Below, piece by piece: positions 38,259-50,201 of a stretch of 64,000 nucleotides of DNA. The first letter of the stretch is position 1; each line of letters starts with the position of its first letter. Below the pieces are notes generated by a model, which saw only the letters and a list, made by a program, of their open reading frames with translations, did not search any database and was not told the origin of the DNA. The position numbers and the translations under genes were made by a program. Origin of the DNA: Cunninghamia lanceolata (taxonomy: Eukaryota > Streptophyta > Pinopsida > Cupressales > Cupressaceae); assembly GCA_027924645.1 (NCBI GenBank), contig BSBN01000354.1, positions 10,496,001-10,560,000 on the forward strand, given 5' to 3'.

Positions 38259-40520
38259 TCCTCAGACTATTCCAAAAAAAAAAAAATACAAAAAAAAACA
38301 AAAAAATCCATCCTCTGGTGAAAACCTGGCAAACAGGTGCTATGTGTAGAGTCAACATCCATCGTCTATCGAGTCTTGTTCATGCCATTTCGCAACAAGC
38401 TCCATCCGTCCATCCATAATAAAACCATTGACCTTGTTTGCATTTCCATCTCTCTATCTAGTATAGCTTGGAAATTTGTCAATTTCCATCATCATCATCC
38501 CATGTCTGGATCTATGTCAACAGTTAACACTATCTTGTCCTAGGTCAAGCTTTCTATGTCTTCTCCATCGGTCACCCATGCAACTTCCTCTACCGAAATG
38601 GGGGCAACTCCTTCCTTAACCTAGGTGTAGGAGTGGATCCTTGTTCGTGGTTCACAACAAGCTCTTCAATCTTTTCTCCTTTCAACAGATAACACTCTTT
38701 AATGGACACATCACCCCTACGATAAGGTTGTTATCTTCCCAATGCTTTTCCTACATCATCACATCAATTAGAACTACATATTACCTCATTTCAATCTTAA
38801 GGTACCTTGATCCCATGGATATGGGTATGTAGGCAGTCTGGAATATGAAGGAAGTTTCCAGTACTCAGGTACATAAGATCTCCCCCTTTTCACCTTGACC
38901 CATTCATCACTCTATCCAGAACTACATATTATCTTCTTTCATCTTTCCTCATAATGTGCCTTGATCCCGTGGATACAAGGTATGTAGGTAGTCTAGAATA
39001 CGAAGGATTTATCCAGTACTCAGGTACATATGATTCATCAATCTCCATCCGTTCCAATCCATTAGCATGTCACCTTTCTAGTCGTCCGTTTATCAAAATC
39101 CATTCACCTTGACTTGACTAACTCAAGTAGCAAAACAACAAGCTAGCACATCCTTTCAAAGGAAAAGTCCTTAACAAACCTGAAGCAAAGCATCTTACTT
39201 CCAGAGTCATCTACTGTCCTACTCTTTCGATTGCCAGCATCAGCTAAATCCAGCTTAACCAAAGCACCAGATCCACAGGCTTGTCTTCTGCATGAGTGTT
39301 CCATTGTCGAGACCAATACACGCGTCTCCTGTGACATGTGGCATTTCCTGCAGCAAGACATTGTCTTTTTAGGTAGATAGCACCCTTTAACGAACCCATA
39401 GCTCCTACGATAAGGTTGTTATCTTTCCTATCCAATCTATCCCGAGCAACCTCTTTGGCAAGAGAATAGGTTGGTTGTATGTTTACTTTGTAAGTCAGTC
39501 AGTTTTTTTTTTGGTTTATCTTTTGTTCCTTGTATCCATTACCTATTCAAGGCTACCTTGGTTTATCTATAATCTTGGTATGTTGCGATGCGGTATGGAT
39601 TGGGGGCATAGTCATTGCTTTTGTGTGCCGTGTTTGAGGAATGATCTTTAGCATCTTTCTTAGCATCATATTTATCTTGTGTGTGTTACAACCTAGCATC
39701 TTACATATTAGTAATTCTTCTTACATTTACATGTATTGAAGTTTATTTTATGTTCAAGACTAGGGCTCATTCACATATTCCAACAAAGTTACATCATGTC
39801 TAAGGGATCTAAGTTCAAACCACTTGCTTGCAGAGTCAATGTCCATGCACTCGGATATTATAGCACCTTGGTTATTTATACCTTGGTGGCGAACTATCCA
39901 CGTGCTATATCAAAAATAAGGATTGCTCTTTATATACAATTGTGAAACCAATGCAACAAGCTCATCATTCATCCATTCACAACAACCCTTATATCATTTT
40001 CATTGCAATGATCGATCAATAGTCTTTGTCTTCCATCTCCTCTTTTCTTCTCTTTGGTGCATATCTGCAAAACCCACATGTTAGATAGCACTAGTCATTG
40101 CATCTACATCATGTCATCATAGGTCATAGCATCTATATCATCATACATCTATAAGCATCATGACATCTAGAAGCTTCATACAAGCAATATATGTCATCAC
40201 ATAAATCCATAATCACACATACATGTAATCCAACCCATATCATCAGGAAATGCATACACGAAAGCATGAACATCAGTGAACACAATATGCCATCATATAT
40301 ATCATGTGAAGGTCATCAAAATACAAAATGTATGTGTCTACATCAATGGTCCATATGTATACATCCAAATATACATCAATATAGTACATCAAGGCTATCA
40401 AGAGCCCGTAAAATATACATAAGGATGCACGCAGGCATCAGTCCAAAATGATACAATATACAAGTGTCCATCATGATACAAAAATGGTAAAAAACATGAT
40501 ACAATATACAAGTTTACATG
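38259..40520 (+). other. Gypsy-1 post-pol region, no gene
   Basis: An A-rich tract lies at 38271-38310. Two diverged direct repeats of about 105 bp follow (38766-38872 and 38926-39030), sharing GAACTACATATTA, CTTGATCCC and CCAGTACTCAGGTACATA. A third phrase, CTACGATAAGGTTGTTATCT, occurs at 38717 and 39404. From about 40080 to 40450 the sequence is CAT/ACAT-rich and simple; GATACAATATACAAG occurs twice (40449 and 40498). This side may be the 3' untranslated part of the antisense PMD frame. I see no coding gene. Confidence 0.7.
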
Positions 40521-40522
40521 CT

Positions 40523-42447
40523 CTAGTGGGTAGAGTTGCCCTCCTGCTGTGGCCTCGGTCCTCCACCTGTGCTTGGTGTAGGTCCCCCTATTGGTCCTCC
40601 TCCCCCTGGTGGCACACCTGGTCCTCTAACTGAGGACAGTGATTGCCTTGTCCTCTGAGACCTAGATGCTCCAAACCTGCTCCTATCTCTGTAACTGGGT
40701 GCCTGCTGAGCTGTTAGCACCGTACCCACATAGAGCCCCCTGTAGTACTCCACCTCTCTCCCTGCTGACACTAGCTCTCCCTGCACACAGACAAGCTCAC
40801 TATATAGTGTCCTCTGGTCTGCACCCAGTGCATGACATGCCTCATCTCTCTCTCATCTCACCCTCTGTAGTGTGGCCTCTGCTATCAGCTATAGCTGGGC
40901 CTCTGCATCCCTCTCTCAAGTCACCTAGGCTAACTGCTCGTCATCCACTGTTGGTGCGGGTGTGGCCTGCGCCTGTGCCTGTACCTGTGCAAGGGCTGCC
41001 TATGCTGCAGTGGCTATCTATGTCTGCACCTAAGCTAGTGCCTCAGCCTATCTCGCCTTTGGCCTGGCTGCATCCTTGTCTCTCCTCAGCCTCACCATCC
41101 GGAGCTCTAATCAAGTCCTCCGGGCTATCTCCTCCTGTAAGAGCCGCTCAGTCCGCTGTAAATTAGTCTCTATGACTAGATCCCCCTCCTCAGCCATCTC
41201 CACATCTGCCTATTGTCTCACCTCTCTGGCTTGTCGCCTCATCCTGGCCTTTGCACCTGGGACTAGTACCTCCCCCACTACCCCTGCCACACCTGGTGTA
41301 GTCAACCACACTGGCCTGTGTGTCTGCCAGTACCTGTCGTACTCTGGCAGTGTCCCTGGATCTGCCAGTCCTATATCCCAATCCCATCTCACTGGGACCA
41401 GTCCCCGCAACTCTGCCAATGTTGTAGCCACTAGAATCTTTGCATCCTAGTCCCTTGCCTCCTGCCGAGTCCTCGCATGTGTCGCCTCTCCAACTGGCAA
41501 CCCCTGTGGTAGTCCAAACTGTTTAAGTACCCGCTCTGGCATGAATCTCTCAATGTAGTCTATTCACCTCCCGAATAAATAGAGAGCCTGTCGATAATAC
41601 ATAAGCTGCTCATGCTCATCCTTCCACTCCTCGCATAACAGCCATGGCCTCCAAACAAATATCTCCATCTCATCAATCTATCGTCTCCAGTGGTTAACAG
41701 ATCCCAACCTCCGGTGTGTGATAACTCCCTCGTATAAGAACGCATACGGCTCTCCCCTCTCCCGACGATGCTATGTCATGGGTCTAATCATAGGGATGTG
41801 CTCCCACGCCCACACCTGTAATAGAGTAACCCCTGCTGAGAGACTCTTGCCTCTCCTGTAAATGTAGTCGTGCATGTCTCGATACAGTTGTCCAAGCACA
41901 CAAGGCCCCCATACATATTGTGTCCCATGTGTAAACATACCTGATAGCACCATGTCCCATCCAACAGATAGTCCTTTGGATCACCTGTCTGGGCACAGGA
42001 AGCCACCAATCAATGAAGACACTATCCATCTGATCCTATCACAGAGTCTCAGGACATCTACCCACCAAATCTCCCCGTCCTCTATCTGTAGGTCATCCGT
42101 GCAGAATACCTCTACCAGGCCCACCCCGCCTCGCCTCACACTAGGTCAAAGTCCACTCTCTCTCCATCAATCTAAATCCTAAGGATGCGATACACATCCT
42201 CCATTGTCACTGTAGCCTCCCTCGTTGGAAAGTGAAACGAGCCTATCTCACTGTGGAATCTCTCTACAACCGCTGTCACTAGGGCAAGATTTGCCCTAAT
42301 GTGTGTCAAGTGCACTACATACCACAATCCTGCGTGCTCTAGGAATGTGTCCTCCTCCCATGTCAGCTGTACTACCTCATGTACTATAGGGTGGTGTCGC
42401 TCTCTCAACATCAACGACAGCATAATCCTCTGCATCCAAGCAACCAC
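40523..42447 (-). pseudogene. Antisense plant mobile domain (PMD, MAIN-like) frame in gypsy-1
   Basis: The minus strand, opposite to gypsy-1 pol, encodes pieces of one protein of about 640 residues. The N-terminal part has HLTHIRANLALVTAVVERFH and FPTREATVTMEDVYRIL (42172-42447). The middle has LYRDMHDYIYRRGKSLSAGV and LLQVWAWEHIPM (41771-41953). Then come LAELRGLVPVRWDWDIGLAD (41210-41431), a charged segment, and a Gly/Pro-rich tail ending at TAG near 40523. These match the plant mobile domain found in MAIN-type proteins and in many plant transposons. At least five stops or frameshifts separate the pieces. A TGA lies just before 42447, so an upstream splice acceptor or decay is likely. A possible first exon lies at 54819-54893, now separated by gypsy-2. 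Confidence 0.85.
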
Positions 42448-42505
42448 TGGTCAGTTCTTTTATACCATATCCCCCAAATCCTACCTACATCTATTCTATG
42501 TTGTG

Positions 42506-42510
42506 CACCC
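42506..42510. repeat. Target-site duplication CACCC of gypsy-2
   Basis: CACCC precedes TGTTAGTTATTTTCC and recurs at 54259-54263 after the right LTR. A perfect 5-bp match shows gypsy-2 inserted into gypsy-1 within the antisense-gene region. Confidence 0.92.
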
Positions 42511-44995
42511 TGTTAGTTATTTTCCTAGACTGGATGCTTGTTCCCAGTTATCCCTACAAAGTAGCCATCATTGATCAATAGGATTCCTAGGCCAGGGGCC
42601 AACAGTACAGGAGATAGACTCTATAAATATCTCATCTTCTTTTTTAGGCTCTGCAGAACCAAGGGGGGTATTCCCTATTCAACATCTACGAAATGCATCT
42701 ATGTATTAACTGGGATGTTGACACAAAGCAGATAAATCCTCTCTTATGCAGACCAAAACTATGAGATAAGTGCAAAGGGGCTAGCTTTGGGCCTATATTT
42801 AGTTGTAGACAGAGGATTTTGGTCCTAAAACTACTTCTAAAGTCCTAATGGCTTGATTTAGAGTTTAAGTTTGATTTTATGTTTGGATGCAAAACTAAGA
42901 CTTTGGGTTGAAACCAAAATACAAGACTAGATCGGTGCCTATCCAGGGCTCGGAGTCAATAGATATATATATGTGAATGTTTATCACAGACCTAAAACAA
43001 TAATCAGATTTCAAGGGGATTATGCAATGTCTGCCTTACAAACAATGCCCAAGATAGAGTATTCAGTTATTTCTACTTACAAATATCCTTGTTGCAATAT
43101 ATTCTTCTCAACACTTAACCCAAAACATTTAATCTATTCCTTGAGTAGAAGTAAAAGATTAAATCATTGAATATAGAAAACCCATATTCTAGAATCACTA
43201 ATACCCCTTAGATATTCAGATTCAGAAGAAGAACACATTCAATTTAGAGACAAATAACAAAATACATGCTATAAAGCATTTCTCATTTAAATCAACATGA
43301 ATTTGAAAATTTTTGTATATAAGACATTCTACATACAACTCATAAACTCACAAAGTACCCAAAACAGAGCCACCAATAAGATTGTATCTGATTACAACAC
43401 CAAAAAAAGTTGTCTAGTTTTCAACAACAACAAAATGAGAACACAGTCTGCTTATACAACAAGAAAGTGTACTCGGCATTTGTTACAAGGCAAAAATAAA
43501 AAATTTGCCAAATACGATGCACCACAAATGGCGCTCAAAACATTAATGCAGCAGGCAAAAGGAATGGCAAAGAGGAGTTGAACTTGAGCCCCGTGCCGCC
43601 GCTTGGGGACATTCCTCATAAAATTGGTAGTTGGTCTATCACACAATCCATCGTGCCTCTGTATTCCGCCATTAATGAGTCAGCTACCCGCGGGATGCAG
43701 CAACGAACATAGCCAAAGTCTTCCCACTCAAAACAAGTATGAGGAAGGGAGGAAGACTAACTCCGCAACTTTAAAACCTGACCGTTGATTTTGATTCCAT
43801 CACTGATATAAATAGCTCAAAACACCTTTGAAAAGTCGCGAACCAATAATACCATACCGCGTCAACACCTCATGCATCTATCGCTGACTTTTCGCCACCT
43901 TCATTTTGCCATTTTTGCCCTTGTATATGCAAGAATGAATGCATATACAGTTGCTTGCTTTTTCTTCCTTTTCTTTTTTCTCTCAAATCTTTGTATATGC
44001 AAGAGCATATAAAAACAATTGTTCATCATACAAAGCGGACCCCAAACTATTATAAAGCAAGTTGGAAAAAACCACTCTGGTCTGACTTGAATCGCTCACC
44101 TTTGTATATCCGCAATTTACAACACACACATACATACAAGCTACGGACTTTAAATGATTAATGAGGTGCTTTGAAATTTAGATTGGGTCCGGCTTGCATT
44201 TTCTTACTTGTACATTTCTTTGTATATCGCATTATACAAATACGATATACATACAACGGACCTCTGCCCCTTATCCATTGGATTCGAAAAACCCTTGAAG
44301 TCTGGCATGTATCCCTTCCTCTTGTATATTTTGCTTGCACATTTGATTGTATATTGGACATACATTCACCCCTTGTTTGTCCGCAGGCCCCACCATGTGC
44401 ATCTCCCCGCTGCACTGTAGTGAAAGTATACTGACACCTTTGTATGTCAAACATACAAACCTTCTCATATACAAATAGGGAATCTTCAAGGAATAATCCA
44501 CCTTTGTATATTTTTCCTTGTATCTTTCAAATGAATGCAACCGATGTATATTAGGATGTACAACAAAACACATACAAGTGAACCCGATATACAACAGCGG
44601 CATATTCCTAGAATCTTGCGGAAGATTCCCCCAATGTACATGCATCCTTTTGAACCCAACATGCATTTGGAAATACATACAACTGCAGAATATTCTTGGG
44701 GAATCTGCAATAGATTCCCCCTTGCATATGCAACTCGATATTCGTTTGGAAATGCATATAACTTAGTTTTTTCACCATTTTCTGAAGCCGATTGAGATTT
44801 TGCAAGCTTGCCATCACACACTTCACCTTCGCATATATAGAATTTAGCATTTTTCCCAAGTGTGATAGGAAAAAGTAGTAAAACATCGCATGTAGGTCAA
44901 GGAACAATTCAAACCATGGCACTAAGGGTTGAAGGAATAAACATAGGAACTTGCAAACTCAATTTTAGAACCCCAATCCTAGGTGAACACCACTA
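42511..44995 (-). repeat. Gypsy-2 3' LTR (left)
   Basis: It starts TGTTAGTTATTTTCC and ends GAACACCACTA; the other copy ends CACCA, so the terminal dinucleotide has mutated here. The second half (about 43900-44860) is packed with TTGTATAT and ATATACAA motifs at intervals of roughly 20-60 bp in both orientations. Open frames in this stretch are different or broken in the other LTR and have no domain. Confidence 0.92.
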
Positions 44996-45502
44996 GTGGC
45001 TCCGACCGAGGACGTGCAGATGCAAGACTGCAGCAAGAACCAAGCAATTCTGGCGCAGACTAAACAAAACACAAAACCTAAAACACGACCGACTATACAA
45101 GGCATGTACAAACATTTACATCTAGTTTACAGTGTGCACAAAAGTTACCCATTTATGAGAAGTAGGGCTTCAGGAACTGACCATGCACAGACAATTCAAC
45201 AATTCACTGCTTAGGGCCTAGAGAAAATAGGAATCTTCTCCATGAGTGTCACTAATTTGGTACGGGCCTACCCATAAGGGCTCAAATTTACCGTTCTTGC
45301 CCTTATCCTGGTTCCTTGCATTCCATACAAGGACCAAATCACCTATCTGAAACTTTCTTTCTATAGCCTTTTTATCAAACATATATTTTACCTTTTGCTA
45401 TCTCTTGATGTTTGTCTTCTATGCCTCCCTTCTCTTTTCATGTAGTGAAACCAGCTGATTTATTCTTCTAGTCATTGAGTCCTCAATCTCCTCCTCATTT
45501 TC
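44996..45502 (-). pseudogene. Gypsy-2 integrase C-terminal tail and 3' end
   Basis: The minus strand from 45440 to 45250 reads KFQIGDLVLVWNARNQDKGK and FEPLWVGPY, the chromatin- and DNA-binding tail of Ty3/gypsy integrase. It is separated from the core by stops. The last about 250 bp before the LTR show no frame, and no clear polypurine tract is visible directly next to the LTR. Confidence 0.78.
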
Positions 45503-46549
45503 CTATATGAATTTATAAACTGGTAGGAGGTTGTTTACAGGCAATGTAGCTGCTGCACCATATACCAATTCAAAAGGTGACCTTCCAGTTGCTTTCTTGA
45601 CTATCACTTTGTCAACCCATAATGCCATTTTCAGCTTTGAATCCCAAGCCCTTTTGTTTTTACCTACTATACTTTTGACAATTTTCATGAGGCTTTTGTT
45701 GCTTGACTCTGCTTGCCCATTTCCATGTGGATGGTACGGTGATGCATGTAACAAATTTATTCCATAAGTTTTGCAAAAATCAATAAATTCACCAGACCTG
45801 AAGCACATTGCATTATCTGTGACCAATTTGGCTGGAACTCCAAATCTGATAATAATATTTTCTAGAATAAAATCCATCACCACTTTGCTTGTAGCCTTTT
45901 TAGTTGGAATGGCTTCAATCCATTTAGTGAAGTAGTCAGTAGCAACCAAAATCCACCTGTGTCCTCCACTTGATTTTTCTGAGATTTCCCCTATAAAATC
46001 AATCCCCCATTGTTTAAATGAAGCTTCCATAGTTATAGTCCTAAGGGGCAATGCACCTTCATATCTTAGCTTTCCTGAGAACCTTTGACAAGGGTCACAT
46101 TTTCTTACCATTTTTTGTGCATATGAGAAGAGAGTTGGCCACCAGTAGCCAACTCTGAGAATTTTGTGGGCTGTTGTATGGGTAGTATAAAGTCCACCAC
46201 ACACTCCTTTGTGCATATCATTTAAAATATCAGCAGCTTGATCCTCATTCACACACTTGAGTAATATACCATCAGGACTTTTCCAATACAGGTCTCCTTG
46301 AACAATGATGTATTTAACAACCTGTAGCTTCAAGGTTCTCTTCTGATTGTCACTGAGATGGGAAGGACAGTTCAAATCTTGCCAATAATATACAATGTCC
46401 TTGTACCATTCAAATTGTGACATATTTATAATTTTATCATGCACTACATTCACTTGGCATGCCTCTAGATTTGACTGTGTCATCAATTTTGCCAAACCTT
46501 GTCCTCTTACCAATTTTGTGATCTGTATTTCAATATTGAACTCTTGCAA
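45503..46549 (-). pseudogene. Gypsy-2 integrase core (348 codons open)
   Basis: This is the longest uninterrupted integrase frame in the window. The HHCC zinc finger uses HKGVCGGLYTTHTTAH and CDPCQ. The catalytic triad is intact: Asp in WGIDFIGE, Asp in VTDNAMCF and Glu in GNGQAESSNKS. VYGAAATLPV near the end is the usual post-core motif. It would integrate cDNA into host DNA. It belongs to the same frame as the RNase H upstream (46586-46954), with a stop between. Confidence 0.93.
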
Positions 46550-46585
46550 TTTATTTATCCATCTGCACCTCCTTCCAGTTACCTC

Positions 46586-46954
46586 CTACCGAGTAAAAAT
46601 ATCTTTGATTGTTGCATGAGGCACATATGCAACTATTTGAGAGCCTACTAAATATGGCTTGAAGCTCTTGACTGCTCTAACTAGTGCATATGTCTGTTTC
46701 TCCATGATGTCATACTTCAATTCAGCAGCTTGCAATGACCTGCTAAAGAAAGCTACAGGTTGTTCAAAACCTTCTGCATTTTTCTGCAATAAACATGTGG
46801 CAATAGTATGGTAAGAAGCAAATGAGAATAGTTGAAATGGCTTAGAAAAATCAGGAGACTTTAGCACAGGAGCCATCTTTATTGCCTCTTTTATGTTCTG
46901 AAATGATTTAGTTGCTTCATCTTCCCATGTGACAGTTGCACCTTTCTTCAACAT
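46586..46954 (-). pseudogene. Gypsy-2 RNase H after RT (degenerate type)
   Basis: The frame has FQLFSFASYHTIATCLLQKN, then EQPVAFFSRSLQAAELKYD and ALVRAVKSFKPYLVG, the RNase H fold usual after gypsy RT. The first catalytic Asp position is occupied by Phe/Ala-type residues (FSFAS), as in gypsy-1. It lies between RT and integrase. Confidence 0.85.
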
Positions 46955-47039
46955 CTTAGAGATATCTTTTGTGGTCTCTGCAAAGTTAGGAACAAATCTC
47001 CTAACTAAATTAATTTGTCCAAAGAAGGACTAAACACCT

Positions 47040-47760
47040 TTCACTGTTCTAGGGATTTGAATTTTGTCAATTGTGGCCACCCTTTCAGGGTCAATCCTGA
47101 CTCCATCCTTGGAAACAATATGACCAAGCAATTTTCCTTCCACTACCCCAAAAGCACATTTCTTTGGGTTAAGTGAGTGCCATACTCCAATGCTCTAATA
47201 AATATTTGTTCTAAGTGCATACAATGTTGCTCTTCCTTTTTTGAATAAGTTGTCAAATTATCTTGGTACATAACCAAGACTGAATCAATTAATCTTGCAA
47301 AAGCAACATCCATAGCCCTCTGAAATGTAGCACCTGCATTTGTCAGTCCGAATGGCATTCTCACATATACATAGGTTCCCCATGGAGTGGTGAAGGCAGT
47401 TTTGAACTATTCTAATTTTTTTACTTTCACTTGATTGTATCCCAGAAATCCATCCATCATGGATAAAAGTTCACAGCCAGTCACCTTCTACAACATGGCT
47501 TCCATGTTTGGCAATGAATAATTGTCCTTCAAAGAAGATACATTCAGATTTCTAAAGTCCACACATAATCTTATGTCACCATTCTTTTTTCTGACTAGGA
47601 CAAGGTTAGACACCCAAGTTGAGTGTCTGATGGGCATAATTATTCCAGCTTCCCTAAGCTTCATAAGTTCTTCTCGCATTTTTGGAGCTAAGGTTGGGTT
47701 GATAGGTCTCTATTTTTTCCCTAAATGGTTTAGCTTCAGGCTTCAAAGGGATTTCATGCT
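47040..47760 (-). pseudogene. Gypsy-2 reverse transcriptase with altered YxDD box
   Basis: The minus strand holds MREELMKLREAGIIMPI, then LVLVRKKNGDIRLCVDFRNL, LSMMDGFLGYNQV, RMPFGLTNAGATFQRAMDVA and the active-site box MYQDNLTTYS (near 47266-47290). The second catalytic Asp of the YxDD box is Asn. Stops after MEAML (47486) and in the YNQVKV region split the frame, and a frameshift follows near 47142. The lesions and the D-to-N change make it inactive by inference. Confidence 0.9.
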
Positions 47761-48225
47761 GGAATAAATCTTCTCTCTAAGCTTCAGGTCCTCATATGAC
47801 CAGGCAAAAACATGCTTATATTTTCTCAGTAGTGCAATCAACGTAGTTCTGATATGTGGTTTGAGCTGTTTGCCAATGTATACCTTCTTGGGGGCATTAG
47901 ATGTCCCCAAGTTTATCTCTTCTAAATCATTCTTGTTTGTTGGGGATGCCTTTGTGACAAGTTAGTCCCTATTGTCAAAAGCTCTCTCTAAAGCTACCAG
48001 CCCTATAGGGATTTTATTTGTCTTGAGTTGAATTACCTCCTTCCCTAAGAGGGTTTCTTCCATCTGCAACCTCCACAAAGTTTTGAAAATCCACTTCCTG
48101 GTTCTCATATTCATCAATACAATGTAGAAATCTCAGCAAATCTTTATCATCATCAAACACTTACCAGCTGCATATATTATCTGGCACTGCAGGTCTAGGT
48201 TTGACCTCAACATTTGTAACATCTG
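47761..48225 (-). other. Gypsy-2 linker between the first RNase H and RT
   Basis: The minus strand shows fragments in mixed frames with many stops, including an acidic segment (DLLRFLHCIDEYENQEVDF, around 48070-48150). Just before RT is a stretch resembling the usual pre-RT linker. No domain is recognised. Confidence 0.55.
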
Positions 48226-48640
48226 TCAAAGTTATATCATCTGGCCTTATGGCCACATTAGCTAGAAAATCTGCCCTAACATTTTTTGATCTCTCTATCC
48301 AGCTTATTGAAAAAGCATCAAACAATTCAATTGTATCCCAAACAACATGCTTATACTATTTTAATCTCTTATTTTTTGATGCATACTTATCTCTGACTTG
48401 GGAAACAACTAACTCTGAATCCCCAAATAAGCATCTTGATCCCATGCTTCAAAGCAACATTCAATCCTAATAACAGAGCTTCATACTCTGCAATATTATT
48501 TGTACAGGCAAACTTCAGCAAAAATGAGAATTTTAGAAGCTTACCACTTGGAGACAGAAATACAATGCCAGCACCAAAGCCTTCCTTCGAACAAGCTCCA
48601 TCAAAGTACATGGTCCAGAGACCCTGTTGGTCAAGCTCTT
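48226..48640 (-). pseudogene. Gypsy-2 archaeal-type RNase H located upstream of RT
   Basis: Following protease, the minus strand reads WTMYFDGACSKEGFGAGIVF and NNIAEYEALLLGLNVA. After a one-base loss near 48421 comes DSELVVSQVRDKY, and later SKNVRADFLANVA. These supply the D, E, D and D positions of RNase H. The position between protease and RT differs from gypsy-1, where the equivalent domain follows the first RNase H. A TAG near 48358 is a further lesion. Confidence 0.85.
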
Positions 48641-50162
48641 GAATGCAAACATCTCCCCTTTCACTTTCTTTGACATCTGAAATAACCCTAAAATTTTTGC
48701 AGTCAGTGTCCACAAAACATATATGCTCCTCTGACTCTTGATCCTCAACTGTTTCTGATGATCTTTCTTCTCTGATCAATTTGACATCCCTTCCATTCAT
48801 AGGGATCATAGCGTATGAGAGGTCTGATTGCATACTTCCACCAATCAACGCTGCCCATCTTCTTGACAACAACATGCCATATTGTGGCTTGATATCAACA
48901 ACTGTTATGTTCATTTTGTGGGTCTTCTCAGGATATGCTGCCAGTCTGAAATCCACATCTTTCATAATTCCAATGACAGGCACTTCTCTAGCATCCATGG
49001 CATAGCATTTCCCACATGCCTTATCTATCTTTAACCCAGCTTGCTGCATAATGGCCAAAGGCATGATATTCGTTGATGCTCCTGAGTCAAGCATACTATT
49101 CTTAATCACTTTTTCATTTATGACAAGGGAAACATAAAATGGCTCAACCTGTGAAGGGCATTTTGTCATGGTCATCCCTAGATATACCTCAGGGATCTCA
49201 TCTTCTTCAATACATAAGGCTTGTTTCTTACCCTGAGTCTCAGTATTCTGATTAGCTTGACAGGGTATTCCTAAAATCAAGGACAATGTTTCATTTCTAA
49301 ACTCTTCAACTTTCATCAACTCCATTAATGGAACAAAAACCTTTACCTGGGACAAGACCTGAGTTATGTCAAATGGAGCATAATTTTGTATAACAGTTGT
49401 GGCCTGGTCCATAGTTTTATTTTTATTTTGATATGATCCAGCTTTAATTTTTGTGGCTCCTTGACTGTCACCTTTGATCTGAAAACTTTTGTTTTGATCC
49501 TCAACCAAGGGAATTCTATTTTCTGGTCCTTGAGAATCATGACCTATTTTTTGCTTAAAATTTTGCTTATTATTGCTCCATTGCTTCTTTTGTGTTTCAG
49601 TCCCTTTATGACTGTACACTGGCTGACTTGCAAAAGTATTCTCTGGTTGGTGTGAGTTACTCATCTGAGCTTTACCCCTGAGATTGTAATTGCTTTTGAC
49701 CTGAGCCACTGATGCAGCTGTGAAGGCTCTAATTTCTTCATAAGATGGTCTCCTCAAATTATTCAAAAAAATGTGTGAGTCCTGAGCATAAGCATAATTA
49801 TCTTCATCATCTTCATCACAGGAAAACTGCTGGAAAACCTGAATCTCATTATTTGTGCTCGCATCAACATCACGAGACGGATACTCTCTGTTTGTAGACA
49901 ACATATTGACATTGTCACCTTCCATGTAGTGCGGCTCACTACATTCATCACAGGCCATGGCATTGTTATATAGAGACTGAGCAATCATACATTGTGACTG
50001 TGAGTGAGGCATCTGGCATATTATACACCATGAGGTATCATCAACCACATTGACAGCCTTCTTCAAAGGATCAGGTGTTTCCTTAACATTTTGAGTCCTT
50101 GGATTTGAGTTGCTGTGTGGGAGAATGGGTTTACCATTATGCCAATTGGTATTATATGGCAT
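48641..50162 (-). pseudogene. Gypsy-2 gag C-terminus and protease
   Basis: The frame begins after a stop near 50163. It carries a cysteine-containing segment (CIICQMPHSQSQCMIA) that may be a diverged zinc finger, a long polar linker rich in Asn/Gln/Lys, and the retropepsin core. In the core are FYVSLVINEKVI, NSMLDSGASTNIMPLAIM (catalytic D-S-G) and MLLSRRWAALIGG. It runs without a stop into RNase H (total open frame 48387-50162, 591 codons). Confidence 0.9.
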
Positions 50163-50201
50163 ATCATGTAATGATTGTCTTCTTTCCTGCCTTTGGTAAA
50201 T

